The notes: generated from the sequence alone by a model not told the origin. DNA of 20,059 bases from Phytomonospora sp040655735 (GCF_040655735.1 NZ_JBFAKK010000032.1:1-20059), one strand, 5' to 3'; numbered from the stretch's first letter, positions 1-6,813 are shown. Numbers and translations: made by a program.

Positions 1-100
1 GACACCTGTCGCGCACGCAGACCATCACACAGACATGCCCTCAACAGCACACACGGGACGGAAAACGAGCGAACCGCTTCCCAATCCCAACAGAAACGTC
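1..100. other. Non-homologous DNA abutting the break in dprA (possible mobile element end)
   Basis: This stretch is visibly less GC-rich than the rest of the window. On the minus strand it takes over the dprA reading frame directly after codon 230. None of the three minus-strand frames here gives the DprA continuation expected after the RNRLI motif. One frame stays open to the window edge without recognisable homology. The pattern fits the end of an inserted element or a rearrangement joint. The sequence is too short to name an element, and no terminal inverted repeat or target duplication can be tested because the other end lies outside the window. Confidence 0.45.
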
Positions 101-790
101 GATGAGCCGGTTGCGGATGAGGAACCGGTGCCGGAGTGGGAGGGAACCGGGCGGCCACTCGCTCAAGACGATGCCGCAGGCGGCGATCGCGGCGAAAAGC
201 CGCTCGTTGCGCGGCGGGTAGGACCGCTCGACCCCGCAGGCGAGCACGGTGACGGTCGGCCCCTCCGCCGCCAGGGCGCCCTTGTGCGCCGCCGTGTCGA
301 TCCCTTGCGCCCCACCGGAAACGACTCCCCACCCCCGGTCGGCCACGCCGTAGGCGAGCTCTCCGGCCATGAGCAGCCCGTAGGACGTGGCGTGGCGGGC
401 GCCCACAATGGACACCGAGCGTTCGAGGGTCTCCCGCAGGTGCAGCGGGCCGCGGGCCCACAGACACAGGGGTGGACCGTGGGAGCCGGGACCGCTGTCG
501 AGGGCGGCGAGATCGTCGAGGCGCGAGGGCCACTCGTCGTCGGTGGGTATCAGTACGCGGGCGTCGAGGCGCGTGGTGTCGTCCAGGATCCTGTTGGCGA
601 CGTCGAGCGGGTCGCGTCCGGCGAGGCGGCTGCCCACGGCCGAGGTGAGGGCGTCCGGGAGACGGCCGTCGCGGAAGCGGGCCAGGATCTGCGCGGGGGA
701 GTGCTCGGCGAGCAGTTCGTGAGCGTGGACCATCCCGGGTTCGAGGAGGGCCGACAGCAGTACGCGGACGAGTCGGGCCTGGTCTTCCAT
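41..790 (-). pseudogene. dprA: DNA-processing protein DprA, 3' part replaced (truncated)
   Basis: DprA binds incoming single-stranded DNA and loads RecA during transformation. The start ATG at 790 is chosen because AAGGAG lies about nine bases upstream; an ATG at 829 lacks this and would overlap comM. The product has 249 residues. Residues 1-100 form the helical N-terminal part. The Rossmann-like domain shows SIVGARHAT (127-135), VSGGAQGIDTAAH (157-169) and RHRFLIRNRLI (220-230). Homology stops abruptly at residue 230 (base 101). The following 19 residues are unlike DprA and end at TGA (43-41). Family members are usually well above 300 residues, so the rest of the Rossmann fold and the C-terminal winged helix are missing. 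Other frames do not rescue it, so this is not a simple frameshift. It lies just downstream of comM in the same orientation, as in other actinobacteria. It is probably non-functional. Confidence 0.85.
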
Positions 791-818
791 GGCTTCTCTC
801 CTTCGGTCGGATCGCGGA

Positions 819-2342
819 CTAGACGGCATTGCCCAAACGCAGTTCGGTGGCCTCGGCGATATCGCCCTCCTCCGGCCGCTCCCGCCCGGCGAGGTCGGCG
901 ATCGACCAGCCGATGCGGATCACCCGGTCGTACCCGCGGGCGCTGAGCCGGCCGGAGTCGAGCATCCAGTCGGCGACGCCGACCACCGAGCGCGGCAGCC
1001 GCCAGGGGTCCTTGCGCAGCCGGGCCCCGGAGATCTCGGAGTTCGGCAGGCGCCCGTACCCGGCTCTCGACCAGCGCGCCGCGGCGGCCTCGCGGGCCCG
1101 CAGCACCCGGCCGGCGACGGTCCGGGAGTCCTCCTGGGTCGGCTCGTCGCCGAAGAGCGCCGACCGCCCCACGGGCGCCAGGCGCACTTGGAGGTCCACA
1201 CGGTCCATCAGCGGTCCGCGCAGCTTCGAGCGATAGCGGCCGCGCGCCACCGCGGTGCACTCGCAGTCGTTGGGTTTGGCCGCCGCGCAAGGGCAGGGAT
1301 TGGCCGCCAGCATCAGCAGCACGCGGGCGGGAAAGCGGACGACGGCCGCCGAGCGGTTGATGTTGATCTCCCCCGACTCCAAGGGCTGGCGCAGCGCGTC
1401 GATGACGTCGCGCCGGAACTCGGGCAGCTCGTCGAGGAACAGCACGCCCCGATGCGCCAGCGACAGCGCACCCGGCCTGGGCATACCCGACCCGCCGCCG
1501 ATCAGCGCCGGCATCGACGCCGAATGGTGCGGCGCCTGGAAAGGCGCCCGCCGCACCAACCCGGCGCGCTGCTCGAAACGCCCGGCGATCGAGTGGATCG
1601 CGGTCACCTCCATCGCGGCGGAGTCGTCGAGACGCGGCAACAGCGGCGGCAGCCGCTCGGCGAGCATCGTCTTGCCGACACCCGGCGGCCCGAGCAGCAT
1701 CAGGTTGTGACTGCCGGCGGCGGCGATCTCCAGCGCCCGCTTCGCCTGGTCCTGCCCGACGACGTCGGCAAGGTCCGGCGTGAAGTCCTCGATCTCGGGA
1801 TCCGGCTCCGGCACGGCCAGCAGGCCCGCACCGCCCGCAAGCCCGGCCACCAGCTCCCGAAGGCCGACCGCGCCGTGCACGGCCAGCCCCGACACCAGCG
1901 CCGCCTCGCGCAGGTTCCCCGGAGCCACCACCGCCGCCCGCATCGGCGAGTCCCGCGCGGCCATCAGCGACGGCAGCACCCCGCGCACCGGCCGGATCTT
2001 GCCGTCGAGACCGAGCTCGCCGACCGGCACGAGACCTTCGATCAGCGGTGGCGGCAGCTGCCCGCTGGCGACCAGAAGGGCCAACGCGATGGCCAGGTCG
2101 AAACTCGACCCGTGCTTGGGCAGCGATGCGGGCAGCAGGTTGATCGCGATGCGCTGGTCCGGCCACTGGAAGCCGGAGTTCACCAGCGCCGAGCGGACCC
2201 GGTCGCGCGCCTGCCCGAGCACCGCGTCCGGCAGACCCGACAGCACCACACGCGCCTGACCGCGGTCGACGTGGGCCTCGACGGTGACCAGGTGCCCCAT
2301 CACGCCGACGAGACCGACGGCGGTGATCCGCGCGTAGCCCAT
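819..2342 (-). CDS. comM: YifB/ComM family Mg-chelatase-like AAA+ ATPase
   Basis: ComM is a hexameric helicase that promotes branch migration during recombination of transforming DNA. The 507-residue product has the usual family length. Residues 1-180 are the Lon-like N-terminal domain typical of YifB. The AAA+ core carries Walker A GPPGVGKT (218-225) and Walker B VLFLDELPEF (300-309). A downstream cysteine cluster of CPC and CEC type precedes the conserved GPLMDRVDLQV segment. The ATG at 2342 shares its A with the yraN stop (TGATG), which points to translational coupling; a GTG directly before it (2345) is an equally possible start. GGGAAG lies just upstream. The stop TAG at 821-819 lies about 30 bases before the dprA start. 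Confidence 0.95.
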   Translation of the reverse strand: MGYARITAVGLVGVMGHLVTVEAHVDRGQARVVLSGLPDAVLGQARDRVRSALVNSGFQWPDQRIAINLLPASLPKHGSSFDLAIALALLVASGQLPPPLIEGLVPVGELGLDGKIRPVRGVLPSLMAARDSPMRAAVVAPGNLREAALVSGLAVHGAVGLRELVAGLAGGAGLLAVPEPDPEIEDFTPDLADVVGQDQAKRALEIAAAGSHNLMLLGPPGVGKTMLAERLPPLLPRLDDSAAMEVTAIHSIAGRFEQRAGLVRRAPFQAPHHSASMPALIGGGSGMPRPGALSLAHRGVLFLDELPEFRRDVIDALRQPLESGEININRSAAVVRFPARVLLMLAANPCPCAAAKPNDCECTAVARGRYRSKLRGPLMDRVDLQVRLAPVGRSALFGDEPTQEDSRTVAGRVLRAREAAAARWSRAGYGRLPNSEISGARLRKDPWRLPRSVVGVADWMLDSGRLSARGYDRVIRIGWSIADLAGRERPEEGDIAEATELRLGNAV

Positions 2343-2713
2343 CACAACACTTCCCGCCGATGGGTGAGGCGCAGCGGACCGCCGCGCGGGGCGAGGATCC
2401 CGATCACGTCGAAGCGGAGCCGGTCGGCACGTCGGGGGTGCGCTTTCAGCCAGCGCGCCGCGAGCCTGCGCAGGCGGTGCGACTTCTCCGCGTCCACGGC
2501 CTCGATGGGCGTGCCATGCCGCAGCGAACGGCGTGTCTTCACCTCGCAGAACACCAGTGTCCCGGGCCCATCCCGTGCCACGATGTCCAGTTCGCCTTCG
2601 GAGCAGCGCCAGTTGCGGTCCAGGACGCGCAGCCCGTCATCGGTGAGATGGCGTGCGGCGATCTGCTCGCCGTAGCGGCCGAGTTGATCTTTTTCGAGAC
2701 TGCTGGTGCCCAT
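2342..2713 (-). CDS. yraN: YraN family (UPF0102) endonuclease-like protein
   Basis: This 123-residue protein has the complete UPF0102 pattern: KDQLGRYGEQIAARHL near the N-terminus, NWRCSEGELDIVARDG (34-49) and LVFCEVKTR (53-61). The Asp of ELDIV with Glu57 and Lys59 of EVK resembles the metal site of restriction-endonuclease-like folds. A true nuclease substrate has not been established for most members. The ATG at 2713 is preceded by GAGGGGGG, a good ribosome binding site; upstream extension of the frame is not protein-like. It is the first gene of the yraN-comM-dprA unit and ends in a one-base overlap with comM. It diverges from xerC across a 164-bp intergenic region. Confidence 0.93.
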   Translation of the reverse strand: MGTSSLEKDQLGRYGEQIAARHLTDDGLRVLDRNWRCSEGELDIVARDGPGTLVFCEVKTRRSLRHGTPIEAVDAEKSHRLRRLAARWLKAHPRRADRLRFDVIGILAPRGGPLRLTHRREVL

Positions 2714-2743
2714 CGGTCCCCCCTCGGAAACGGTGCGGTGACT

Positions 2744-2788
2744 CAACGTTCGGCCCTGGAACCACGCTCGCCAAGCGCTGACCGAACG
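2744..2788. promoter_or_regulatory. Inverted CGTTCGG/CCGAACG pair between yraN and xerC
   Basis: CGTTCGG (2747-2753) is repeated inverted as CCGAACG (2782-2788), 28 bases apart, in the divergent intergenic region beside the DnaA-type boxes. The left copy lies within CAACGTTCG, which recurs at 5729-5737 beside the second box module. It may be a regulator site; no protein is identified. Confidence 0.35.
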
Positions 2789-2789
2789 G

Positions 2790-2824
2790 CCCTGTGGACA
2801 ACCGACCGGTTGTGGATAACTCGG
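2790..2824. repeat. DnaA-box module, copy 1 (divergent yraN/xerC region)
   Basis: Two nonamers in direct orientation, TGTGGACAA (2793-2801) and TGTGGATAA (2811-2819), start 18 bases apart. Their complements, TTGTCCACA and TTATCCACA, match the well-known DnaA-box consensus. The spacer contains the palindrome ACCGGT. The whole 35-bp segment recurs at 5641-5675 with one difference (C2799 versus T5650). Binding by DnaA is inferred from the match to consensus. The site may regulate yraN or xerC, or titrate DnaA. Confidence 0.7.
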
Positions 2825-2841
2825 TCGTACGGCGCGACCGC

Positions 2842-2847
2842 TTGACA
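2842..2847 (+). promoter_or_regulatory. Possible -35 hexamer upstream of xerC
   Basis: TTGACA matches the sigma-70-type -35 consensus and lies 30 bases before the proposed GTG start of xerC. No convincing -10 hexamer is visible at the usual spacing, so the call is weak. Confidence 0.25.
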
Positions 2848-2877
2848 GAACGGGGCCCAGAGGACAAGGTCGACAAC

Positions 2878-3822
2878 GTGAGCTCACGGCGACGAGTCGA
2901 TCTCCAACAGGCAAGAGAGAAGCTGCCGGACGCGATGCGTTCGGCCATCGCCGGTTTCGCCGGGCACCTCGCCGACGTGCGCAGACGCTCGGAGCACACG
3001 GTGCGCGCCTACACCGGCGACATCGTGTCCCTCCTCGACCACGCCGCGCGCGGCGGAGCGCGCACCATCGGCGACATCGACCTGGAGATGCTGCGCGGCT
3101 GGCTGGCGCAGCTGCGGCGGGCCGGCGTGGCACGCGCGACCGTCGCCAGACGCGCCGCCGCCGCACGGACCTTCACCTCATGGGCGCAGCGCACCGGCCT
3201 CACCGAGGACGACGCCGGGCTTCGCCTGGGCGTGCCGCGCGTACGGCGCACCGCCCCCACCGTCCTGCGCACCGAACAGGCCACCGACCTCGTTGAAACG
3301 CCGATCACCGACGAGTCCGCGCTCGGCCTGCGCGACCGCGCGGTCCTGGAGATCCTCTACGCCTCCGGCATCCGCGTCTCCGAGCTGTGCGGCCTCAACG
3401 TCGCCGACGTCGACTCCGAACGCCGCCTCCTGCGCGTCATCGGCAAAGGCGACAAGGAGCGCAAGGTCCCCTTCGGCGTCCCCGCGCAGGACGCCGTCGA
3501 CGAATACCTGACCGCGGGCCGCCCCCACCTGCGCGGAGCCGCCGACGAACCCGCCCTGCTACTCGGCGTTCGGGGCGGCCGCCTCCACCCGACGATCGTC
3601 CGCCGCATCGTCAGGGGCGCCGCCCTCGCCGCCGGCCTCGCGCACACCACCCCGCACGGCGTACGGCACAGCACCGCCACGCACATGCTCGAAGGTGGCG
3701 CTGATCTCCGTTCGGTCCAGGAACTGCTCGGTCATGCCACGATCAGTACGACACAGATCTACACCCATGTGTCGGCCGAACGCCTCCGGGAAGCCTTCAC
3801 CCAGGCGCACCCGCGGGCCTGA
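2878..3822 (+). CDS. xerC: XerC-type tyrosine recombinase
   Basis: Tyrosine recombinases of this type resolve chromosome dimers at dif sites. The GTG at 2878 gives 314 residues, close to XerC length, with AAGG eight bases upstream. A longer frame from 2794 would place the DnaA-type boxes inside coding sequence and adds no family homology. Residues 20-110 are the SAM-like core-binding domain (HTVRAYTGDI at 40-49). The catalytic set is complete: Arg166 (SGIRVSEL), Lys190 (GKGDKERK), His260 and Arg263 (PHGVRHS), His286 (LLGHATI) and nucleophile Tyr295 (YTHV). Its position next to yraN-comM-dprA matches other actinobacteria and favours the housekeeping XerC over a phage integrase. A PLP-enzyme gene follows after 19 bases. 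Confidence 0.92.
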   Translation: MSSRRRVDLQQAREKLPDAMRSAIAGFAGHLADVRRRSEHTVRAYTGDIVSLLDHAARGGARTIGDIDLEMLRGWLAQLRRAGVARATVARRAAAARTFTSWAQRTGLTEDDAGLRLGVPRVRRTAPTVLRTEQATDLVETPITDESALGLRDRAVLEILYASGIRVSELCGLNVADVDSERRLLRVIGKGDKERKVPFGVPAQDAVDEYLTAGRPHLRGAADEPALLLGVRGGRLHPTIVRRIVRGAALAAGLAHTTPHGVRHSTATHMLEGGADLRSVQELLGHATISTTQIYTHVSAERLREAFTQAHPRA

Positions 3823-3841
3823 TCAGCGTGTCAGGAGCCTG

Positions 3842-5008
3842 ATGTCCCACCCCTCCGCGCCCGCACCGGTCCCGGGCGGCGCCAGCCTGTTCGGGCTCGC
3901 CCCGGACTTCACCAATCTCAACCACGGCGCGGTCGGGGCGGTGCCCCTCACCGTCCGCAACCGCCGCCGGCTGATCACCGACGAGCTGGAACTCGACCCG
4001 CGCGGCTTCTTCAAGACCCGCGTCGAGCGGGTCACCGCCGCCCGCCACGCCGTGGTCGGCCTGGTCGGCGCCGACCCCGAACTCAGCTCCTTCGTCACCA
4101 ACGTGACCACCGGGACCGCGATCGTCCTGCGCTCGCTGGACCTGACCGCCGGGGACGAGGTCGTGACCACGGTCCACGGCTACGGCGCCATCGGCTACAA
4201 CGTCGACGCCTACGCACCGGCCGGCGTGATCCACAAGGTCGCCGACATGCCGCTCATCCCCACCGACGACGAGGTCGTCGACGGGATCCTCGCCCAGATC
4301 ACCGACCGCACCCGCCTGGTCATCTGCGACCACGTCACCTCGGCGACCGCCCGGCTCTTCCCGATCGCCCGGATCGCCGCCGAACTGCGCTCACGCGGAG
4401 TCCCCCTCCTCGTCGACGCCGCACACGTACCCGGCCACCTCCCCGCCGACGTCACCGCGCTCGGCGCCGACTTCTGGGTCGGCAACCTCCACAAATGGGC
4501 CTTCGCGCCCCGGGGGACAGCGCTGCTGGCCGTCACCCCCGAGTGGAAGAACCGGATCCGGCCCCTGGTCGTCTCCTGGGAGCACGAGGCCGGCTACCCC
4601 GTCGCCGTCGAGTACAACGGCACCGACGACTGGACCAACTGGCTCGCCGCCCCCGCCGGGATCGAACTCCTCACCGACCTCGGCCCCGAGCGCGTACAGG
4701 CCCACAACCGCGAACTCGCCCACTACGGCCTCTCGGTGCTCTCGAAGGCCCTGAACGTCGAGACCCCCGACGCCGGCCCCAGTGACCTCGCCATGCGGCT
4801 GGTCTTCCTCCCCGAGGGCGTCGGCGACACCCAGGAGAAGTGCGGCGTCATCGAGCAGGCCGTCCGCGAGCGGCTGCGCACCGAACTCACCGTCAACGCC
4901 TTCGGCGGCACCGGCACCATGCGCATCGCCGCCCAGATCCACAACCGGCCCGCCGACTACGAGCGGCTCGCCGACCGGCTCCCGGCCCTCCTGCACTCGC
5001 TGGCCTGA
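3842..5008 (+). CDS. Class V aminotransferase-fold PLP enzyme, isopenicillin N epimerase-like
   Basis: The 388-residue protein has the class V (cysteine desulfurase-like) PLP fold. Visible landmarks are NLNHGAVGAVP (25-35), VTNVTTGTAIVLR (85-97), the cofactor-contacting VDAAHVPG (191-198), where Asp192 would hold the pyridine nitrogen, and FWVGNLHKWAFAPRG (211-225), with Lys218 as the Schiff-base lysine. This signature is closest to CefD-like epimerases and related desulfurases. The true substrate cannot be told from sequence, and no beta-lactam cluster surrounds it. The ATG at 3842 follows AGGAG at short spacing, 19 bases after xerC, so co-transcription is likely. The 3' half lies opposite an open frame extending the facing M23 peptidase gene. 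Confidence 0.88.
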   Translation: MSHPSAPAPVPGGASLFGLAPDFTNLNHGAVGAVPLTVRNRRRLITDELELDPRGFFKTRVERVTAARHAVVGLVGADPELSSFVTNVTTGTAIVLRSLDLTAGDEVVTTVHGYGAIGYNVDAYAPAGVIHKVADMPLIPTDDEVVDGILAQITDRTRLVICDHVTSATARLFPIARIAAELRSRGVPLLVDAAHVPGHLPADVTALGADFWVGNLHKWAFAPRGTALLAVTPEWKNRIRPLVVSWEHEAGYPVAVEYNGTDDWTNWLAAPAGIELLTDLGPERVQAHNRELAHYGLSVLSKALNVETPDAGPSDLAMRLVFLPEGVGDTQEKCGVIEQAVRERLRTELTVNAFGGTGTMRIAAQIHNRPADYERLADRLPALLHSLA

Positions 5009-5578
5009 TCCGCACCGGCTCACGCGCCGTTCGGGACGGGGCAGCAGGCGTACGCGTCCCGTCCCGACGGCGGTGAGCGGATCGAGGTACTCACCGCCGC
5101 GCAGCAGTCCCCAGTGCAGGCAGGCCTCGGCCGGACAACCTGCGTGGCCGGACATCAGCCGGGCGACGACCTCCCCGCGCTGCACGACCTGCCCCGGGCG
5201 TACCACCGGCACGACGGGCTCGTAGGTCGTCCGGACCAGCTCGGTGTGCGCGACGCTGACGACCTTCTTCCCGCCGACCGCGCCGGCGAAGCGCACCACG
5301 CCGTCGGCGGCGGCGCGCACCACCGCCCCCGGCACGGAGGCCAGGTCCACACCACGATGCCCCGCCGCCCACAGCGTCGGCGGTCGCTCGAAACGCCGGA
5401 CGACCCGGATCGGTGGATCCAGCGGCCACGCCAGTCGCGCCGGACCGGCGGCGGTCGGACCGGCGGGCGCGGCGGCGGGCGACGCCCTTGCGGGCGCCGA
5501 ATCCCGGAACAGCAGCACCAGGAGTGTGGCGAGGATCGCGACGGCGGACAAGGCGGACAGGAAGCGGGTAAAGCGCAT
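4391..5578 (-). CDS. M23 family peptidase; frame runs past its normal end into antisense DNA
   Basis: This is a secreted or membrane-anchored LytM-like protein, the counterpart of the M23 gene found next to rpsB in other actinobacteria. A short basic N-terminus and hydrophobic segment (FLSALSAVAILATLLVLLF) form a signal peptide or anchor, followed by an Ala/Pro-rich linker. The M23 domain shows HRGVDLA with the His-x3-Asp ligands, the family-typical TTYEPV, and CLHWGLLRGGEYLDPLTAV. The usual Tyr-x-His motif is replaced by TTYEPV, so catalytic activity is uncertain. Recognisable homology ends near RVRLLP at about base 5040. The frame then stays open to 4391, 618 bases of it opposite the PLP gene. 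A TGA one frame over (5022-5020) sits where the family normally ends, so one lost stop or a single-base shift is likely. The ATG at 5578 was chosen; another lies at 5590. Neither has a clear ribosome binding site. Confidence 0.8.
   Translation of the reverse strand: MRFTRFLSALSAVAILATLLVLLFRDSAPARASPAAAPAGPTAAGPARLAWPLDPPIRVVRRFERPPTLWAAGHRGVDLASVPGAVVRAAADGVVRFAGAVGGKKVVSVAHTELVRTTYEPVVPVVRPGQVVQRGEVVARLMSGHAGCPAEACLHWGLLRGGEYLDPLTAVGTGRVRLLPRPERRVSRCGSGQRVQEGREPVGEPLVVGGPVVDLGGDAHGAGAAEGVDGEFGAQPLADGLLDDAALLLGVADALGEEDQPHGEVTGAGVGGLDVQGLREHREAVVGEFAVVGLYALGAEVGEEFDPGGGGEPVGPVVGAVVLDGDGVAGLVLPGDDQGPDPVLPLGGDGQQRCPPGREGPFVEVADPEVGAERGDVGGEVAGYVCGVDEEGDSA
5031..5067. terminator. Bidirectional hairpin between the convergent PLP and M23 genes
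   Basis: TCGGGACGGG (5031-5040) pairs perfectly with CCCGTCCCGA (5058-5067), with a 17-base loop containing the palindrome GCGTACGC. It starts 23 bases after the PLP gene stop and overlaps the last M23-like codons. No T-tract follows, as is common for actinobacterial terminators. Confidence 0.6.
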
Positions 5579-5640
5579 TTTGGGGCACATGTGTCAACGA
5601 TCAGGCGAACGCGCCGCTCAGGCCACCCTTCCCCTCAACA

Positions 5641-5675
5641 CCCTGTGGATAACCGACCGGTTGTGGATAACTCGG
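5641..5675. repeat. DnaA-box module, copy 2 (divergent M23/membrane protein region)
   Basis: Two perfect TGTGGATAA nonamers (5644-5652 and 5662-5670), complement TTATCCACA, lie in direct orientation with starts 18 bases apart. The segment is identical at 34 of 35 positions to 2790-2824. The one change turns the left box from the TTGTCCACA to the TTATCCACA form. Like copy 1 it sits between divergent genes. Confidence 0.7.
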
Positions 5676-5719
5676 CCTCCCAGGTGAGCCCGGGTGCGCC
5701 CGCCCAGGGCTGCTCGGTC

Positions 5720-5739
5720 GGCGAACTTCAACGTTCGCC
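5720..5739. promoter_or_regulatory. Inverted repeat with AACGTT core
   Basis: GGCGAAC (5720-5726) and GTTCGCC (5733-5739) form a perfect 7-bp inverted repeat with a six-base spacer. The segment CAACGTTCG inside it also occurs at 2744-2752. It may be an operator; the binding protein is unknown. Confidence 0.4.
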
Positions 5740-5804
5740 CAATACTTCATCGCCCATATCCGCACATGTCGTATCCGTCGGTGGCGCCCACCGCCGCCGT
5801 GCCC

Positions 5805-5810
5805 TAATCT
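5805..5810 (+). promoter_or_regulatory. -10 element for a probably leaderless mRNA
   Basis: TAATCT fits the actinobacterial TAnnnT -10 pattern and ends eight bases before the GTG start at 5819. Transcription would therefore begin at or next to the start codon. No ribosome binding site is seen. No good -35 hexamer is visible. Confidence 0.5.
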
Positions 5811-5818
5811 CCCGGACC

Positions 5819-6673
5819 GTGGCCGAACATCAGCGCAACTACCCCGAACCCGTGAACCCTTCCGACGCCGGGTCCCTGTGGGAGCCGAACACGTCTTCGG
5901 GCCGCCGCTCGTCCGACTGGGCCGAGTCCCCCGCGCCGCGTCACGACCCGGACAGCGCCAGCACTCAGGCCGAGCGGTGGCAGCTCGGCGGCGAGGCGCG
6001 CGAGCCCGAGCCCGCACGCCACCTGCCCGAGCCCCAGGTCGTCGACCCGGAACTCGCGGCCCTCGCCGGCGGCGACCCCCGCGAGCCACGCGGTCCCCTT
6101 CCTCCGGCTCCGCCGTCCATCCCCGAGCCCCGTGGCCCCCTCCCGCCCACGTTCGACGACGCCCCCCGTCGCGGCCCGGCCGAGACCCCCATTTCCGGCG
6201 CACCCCGCCCGGCACCGGTCGGCCCGCCGATGCCGCCGCCCCCTCCCGCGATGAACCGCCCACCCATCGACCCCCCGACTCAGGCCTACCCGGCCATGCC
6301 CAGGGGAGGCGAGCGCCGCACCGAACCGGTCAACCGCCGCCCCGACGGTGCCGTCGAGGTCTTCGAGGGCGTCTATCGCAAGAAGCGTCCCGCCGTCGTC
6401 CTGCTCGTCGTGGTCGTCTCGGCCCTCGCGATGCTGCCGGCCGCCGTCGTCCTGCTGCGCTCCCTGTTCGCCGGCGACGGCTTCTCCCCGTCTGGCGTGA
6501 TCGCGGGCGTCCTGATGCTCGCGGGCATCCCGCTCGTAGGGGCCGGGCTCGCCCCGCTCCTCGGCAGCGGACCCCGCATCGGCGGCCGTGAGATGAGCGC
6601 GCTGATGCGTCCCCCGTACGTGTATCTCGTGACCGGCCTCCTCCTGCTCCTCGCGGCCGGGGCCGCCGCCTGA
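5819..6673 (+). CDS. Proline-rich membrane protein of unknown function
   Basis: I do not recognise a named family. The 284-residue product begins with about 185 hydrophilic, Pro/Arg/Glu-rich residues, including a PPMPPPPPAM stretch (137-145) that is probably disordered. Three hydrophobic segments follow at about 191-213, 226-248 and 267-284, joined by short loops, and the chain ends inside the last one. The arrangement suggests a cytoplasmic proline-rich tail on a small three-span membrane domain. The GTG start was chosen because a -10-like TAATCT lies eight bases upstream, which fits leaderless translation; the frame is open further upstream but would cross the DnaA-type boxes. The M23 gene is transcribed divergently, and a strong hairpin follows the stop before rpsB. 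Confidence 0.75.
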   Translation: MAEHQRNYPEPVNPSDAGSLWEPNTSSGRRSSDWAESPAPRHDPDSASTQAERWQLGGEAREPEPARHLPEPQVVDPELAALAGGDPREPRGPLPPAPPSIPEPRGPLPPTFDDAPRRGPAETPISGAPRPAPVGPPMPPPPPAMNRPPIDPPTQAYPAMPRGGERRTEPVNRRPDGAVEVFEGVYRKKRPAVVLLVVVVSALAMLPAAVVLLRSLFAGDGFSPSGVIAGVLMLAGIPLVGAGLAPLLGSGPRIGGREMSALMRPPYVYLVTGLLLLLAAGAAA

Positions 6674-6678
6674 CCTCG

Positions 6679-6708
6679 GCGTCCCCGGCGGGAGCCCGCC
6701 GGGGACGC
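6679..6708 (+). terminator. Strong hairpin terminator upstream of rpsB
   Basis: A perfect 14-bp inverted repeat (6679-6692 with 6695-6708) beginning GCGTCCCC leaves only two unpaired central bases. It lies six bases after the upstream stop codon and directly before the rpsB promoter region. There is no T-tract. Confidence 0.75.
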
Positions 6709-6722
6709 CCGGTCAGGTGCCG

Positions 6723-6728
6723 TACACT
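6723..6728 (+). promoter_or_regulatory. Probable -10 element of the rpsB promoter
   Basis: TACACT matches the TAnnnT -10 consensus and is the best candidate between the upstream terminator and rpsB. Transcription would begin near 6735 and give a leader of about 200 bases. The expected -35 position falls in the terminator stem and does not match consensus. Confidence 0.45.
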
Positions 6729-6738
6729 GGTCAACCGG

Positions 6739-6756
6739 CGGTCACCCATGTGACCG
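6739..6756. promoter_or_regulatory. 7-bp palindrome at the rpsB transcription start
   Basis: CGGTCAC (6739-6745) and GTGACCG (6750-6756) form a perfect inverted repeat with a four-base spacer, just downstream of the predicted -10. GGTCA also occurs in direct orientation at 6711 and 6729. It could be an operator or the first hairpin of the leader RNA. Confidence 0.4.
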
Positions 6757-6813
6757 ACTTCGCGTGCCTTCCCGCGTTTAACCCGGTTCTCCCCGGGAGC
6801 GGGCGGCGGCCTC

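Noticed and set aside
35..946. Plus-strand open frame starting in the foreign edge and crossing dprA
   Set aside because: It reads antisense through dprA and has low-complexity composition; no ribosome binding site.
550..2166. Long minus-strand open frame opposite and within comM/dprA
   Set aside because: Arg/Ala/Gly-rich shadow in another frame of comM and dprA; no start signal or homology.
3842..5008. Beta-lactam biosynthesis gene
   Set aside because: Although CefD-like, it lies beside xerC with no penicillin or cephalosporin pathway genes in the window.
5579..5600. TTGACA-like sequence just upstream of the M23 gene on the minus strand
   Set aside because: It is too close to the start codon to serve as a -35 for the proposed start and lacks a convincing -10.
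2790..5675. Replication origin
   Set aside because: Only two boxes per module, and no dnaA, dnaN, gyrB or AT-rich unwinding region nearby.
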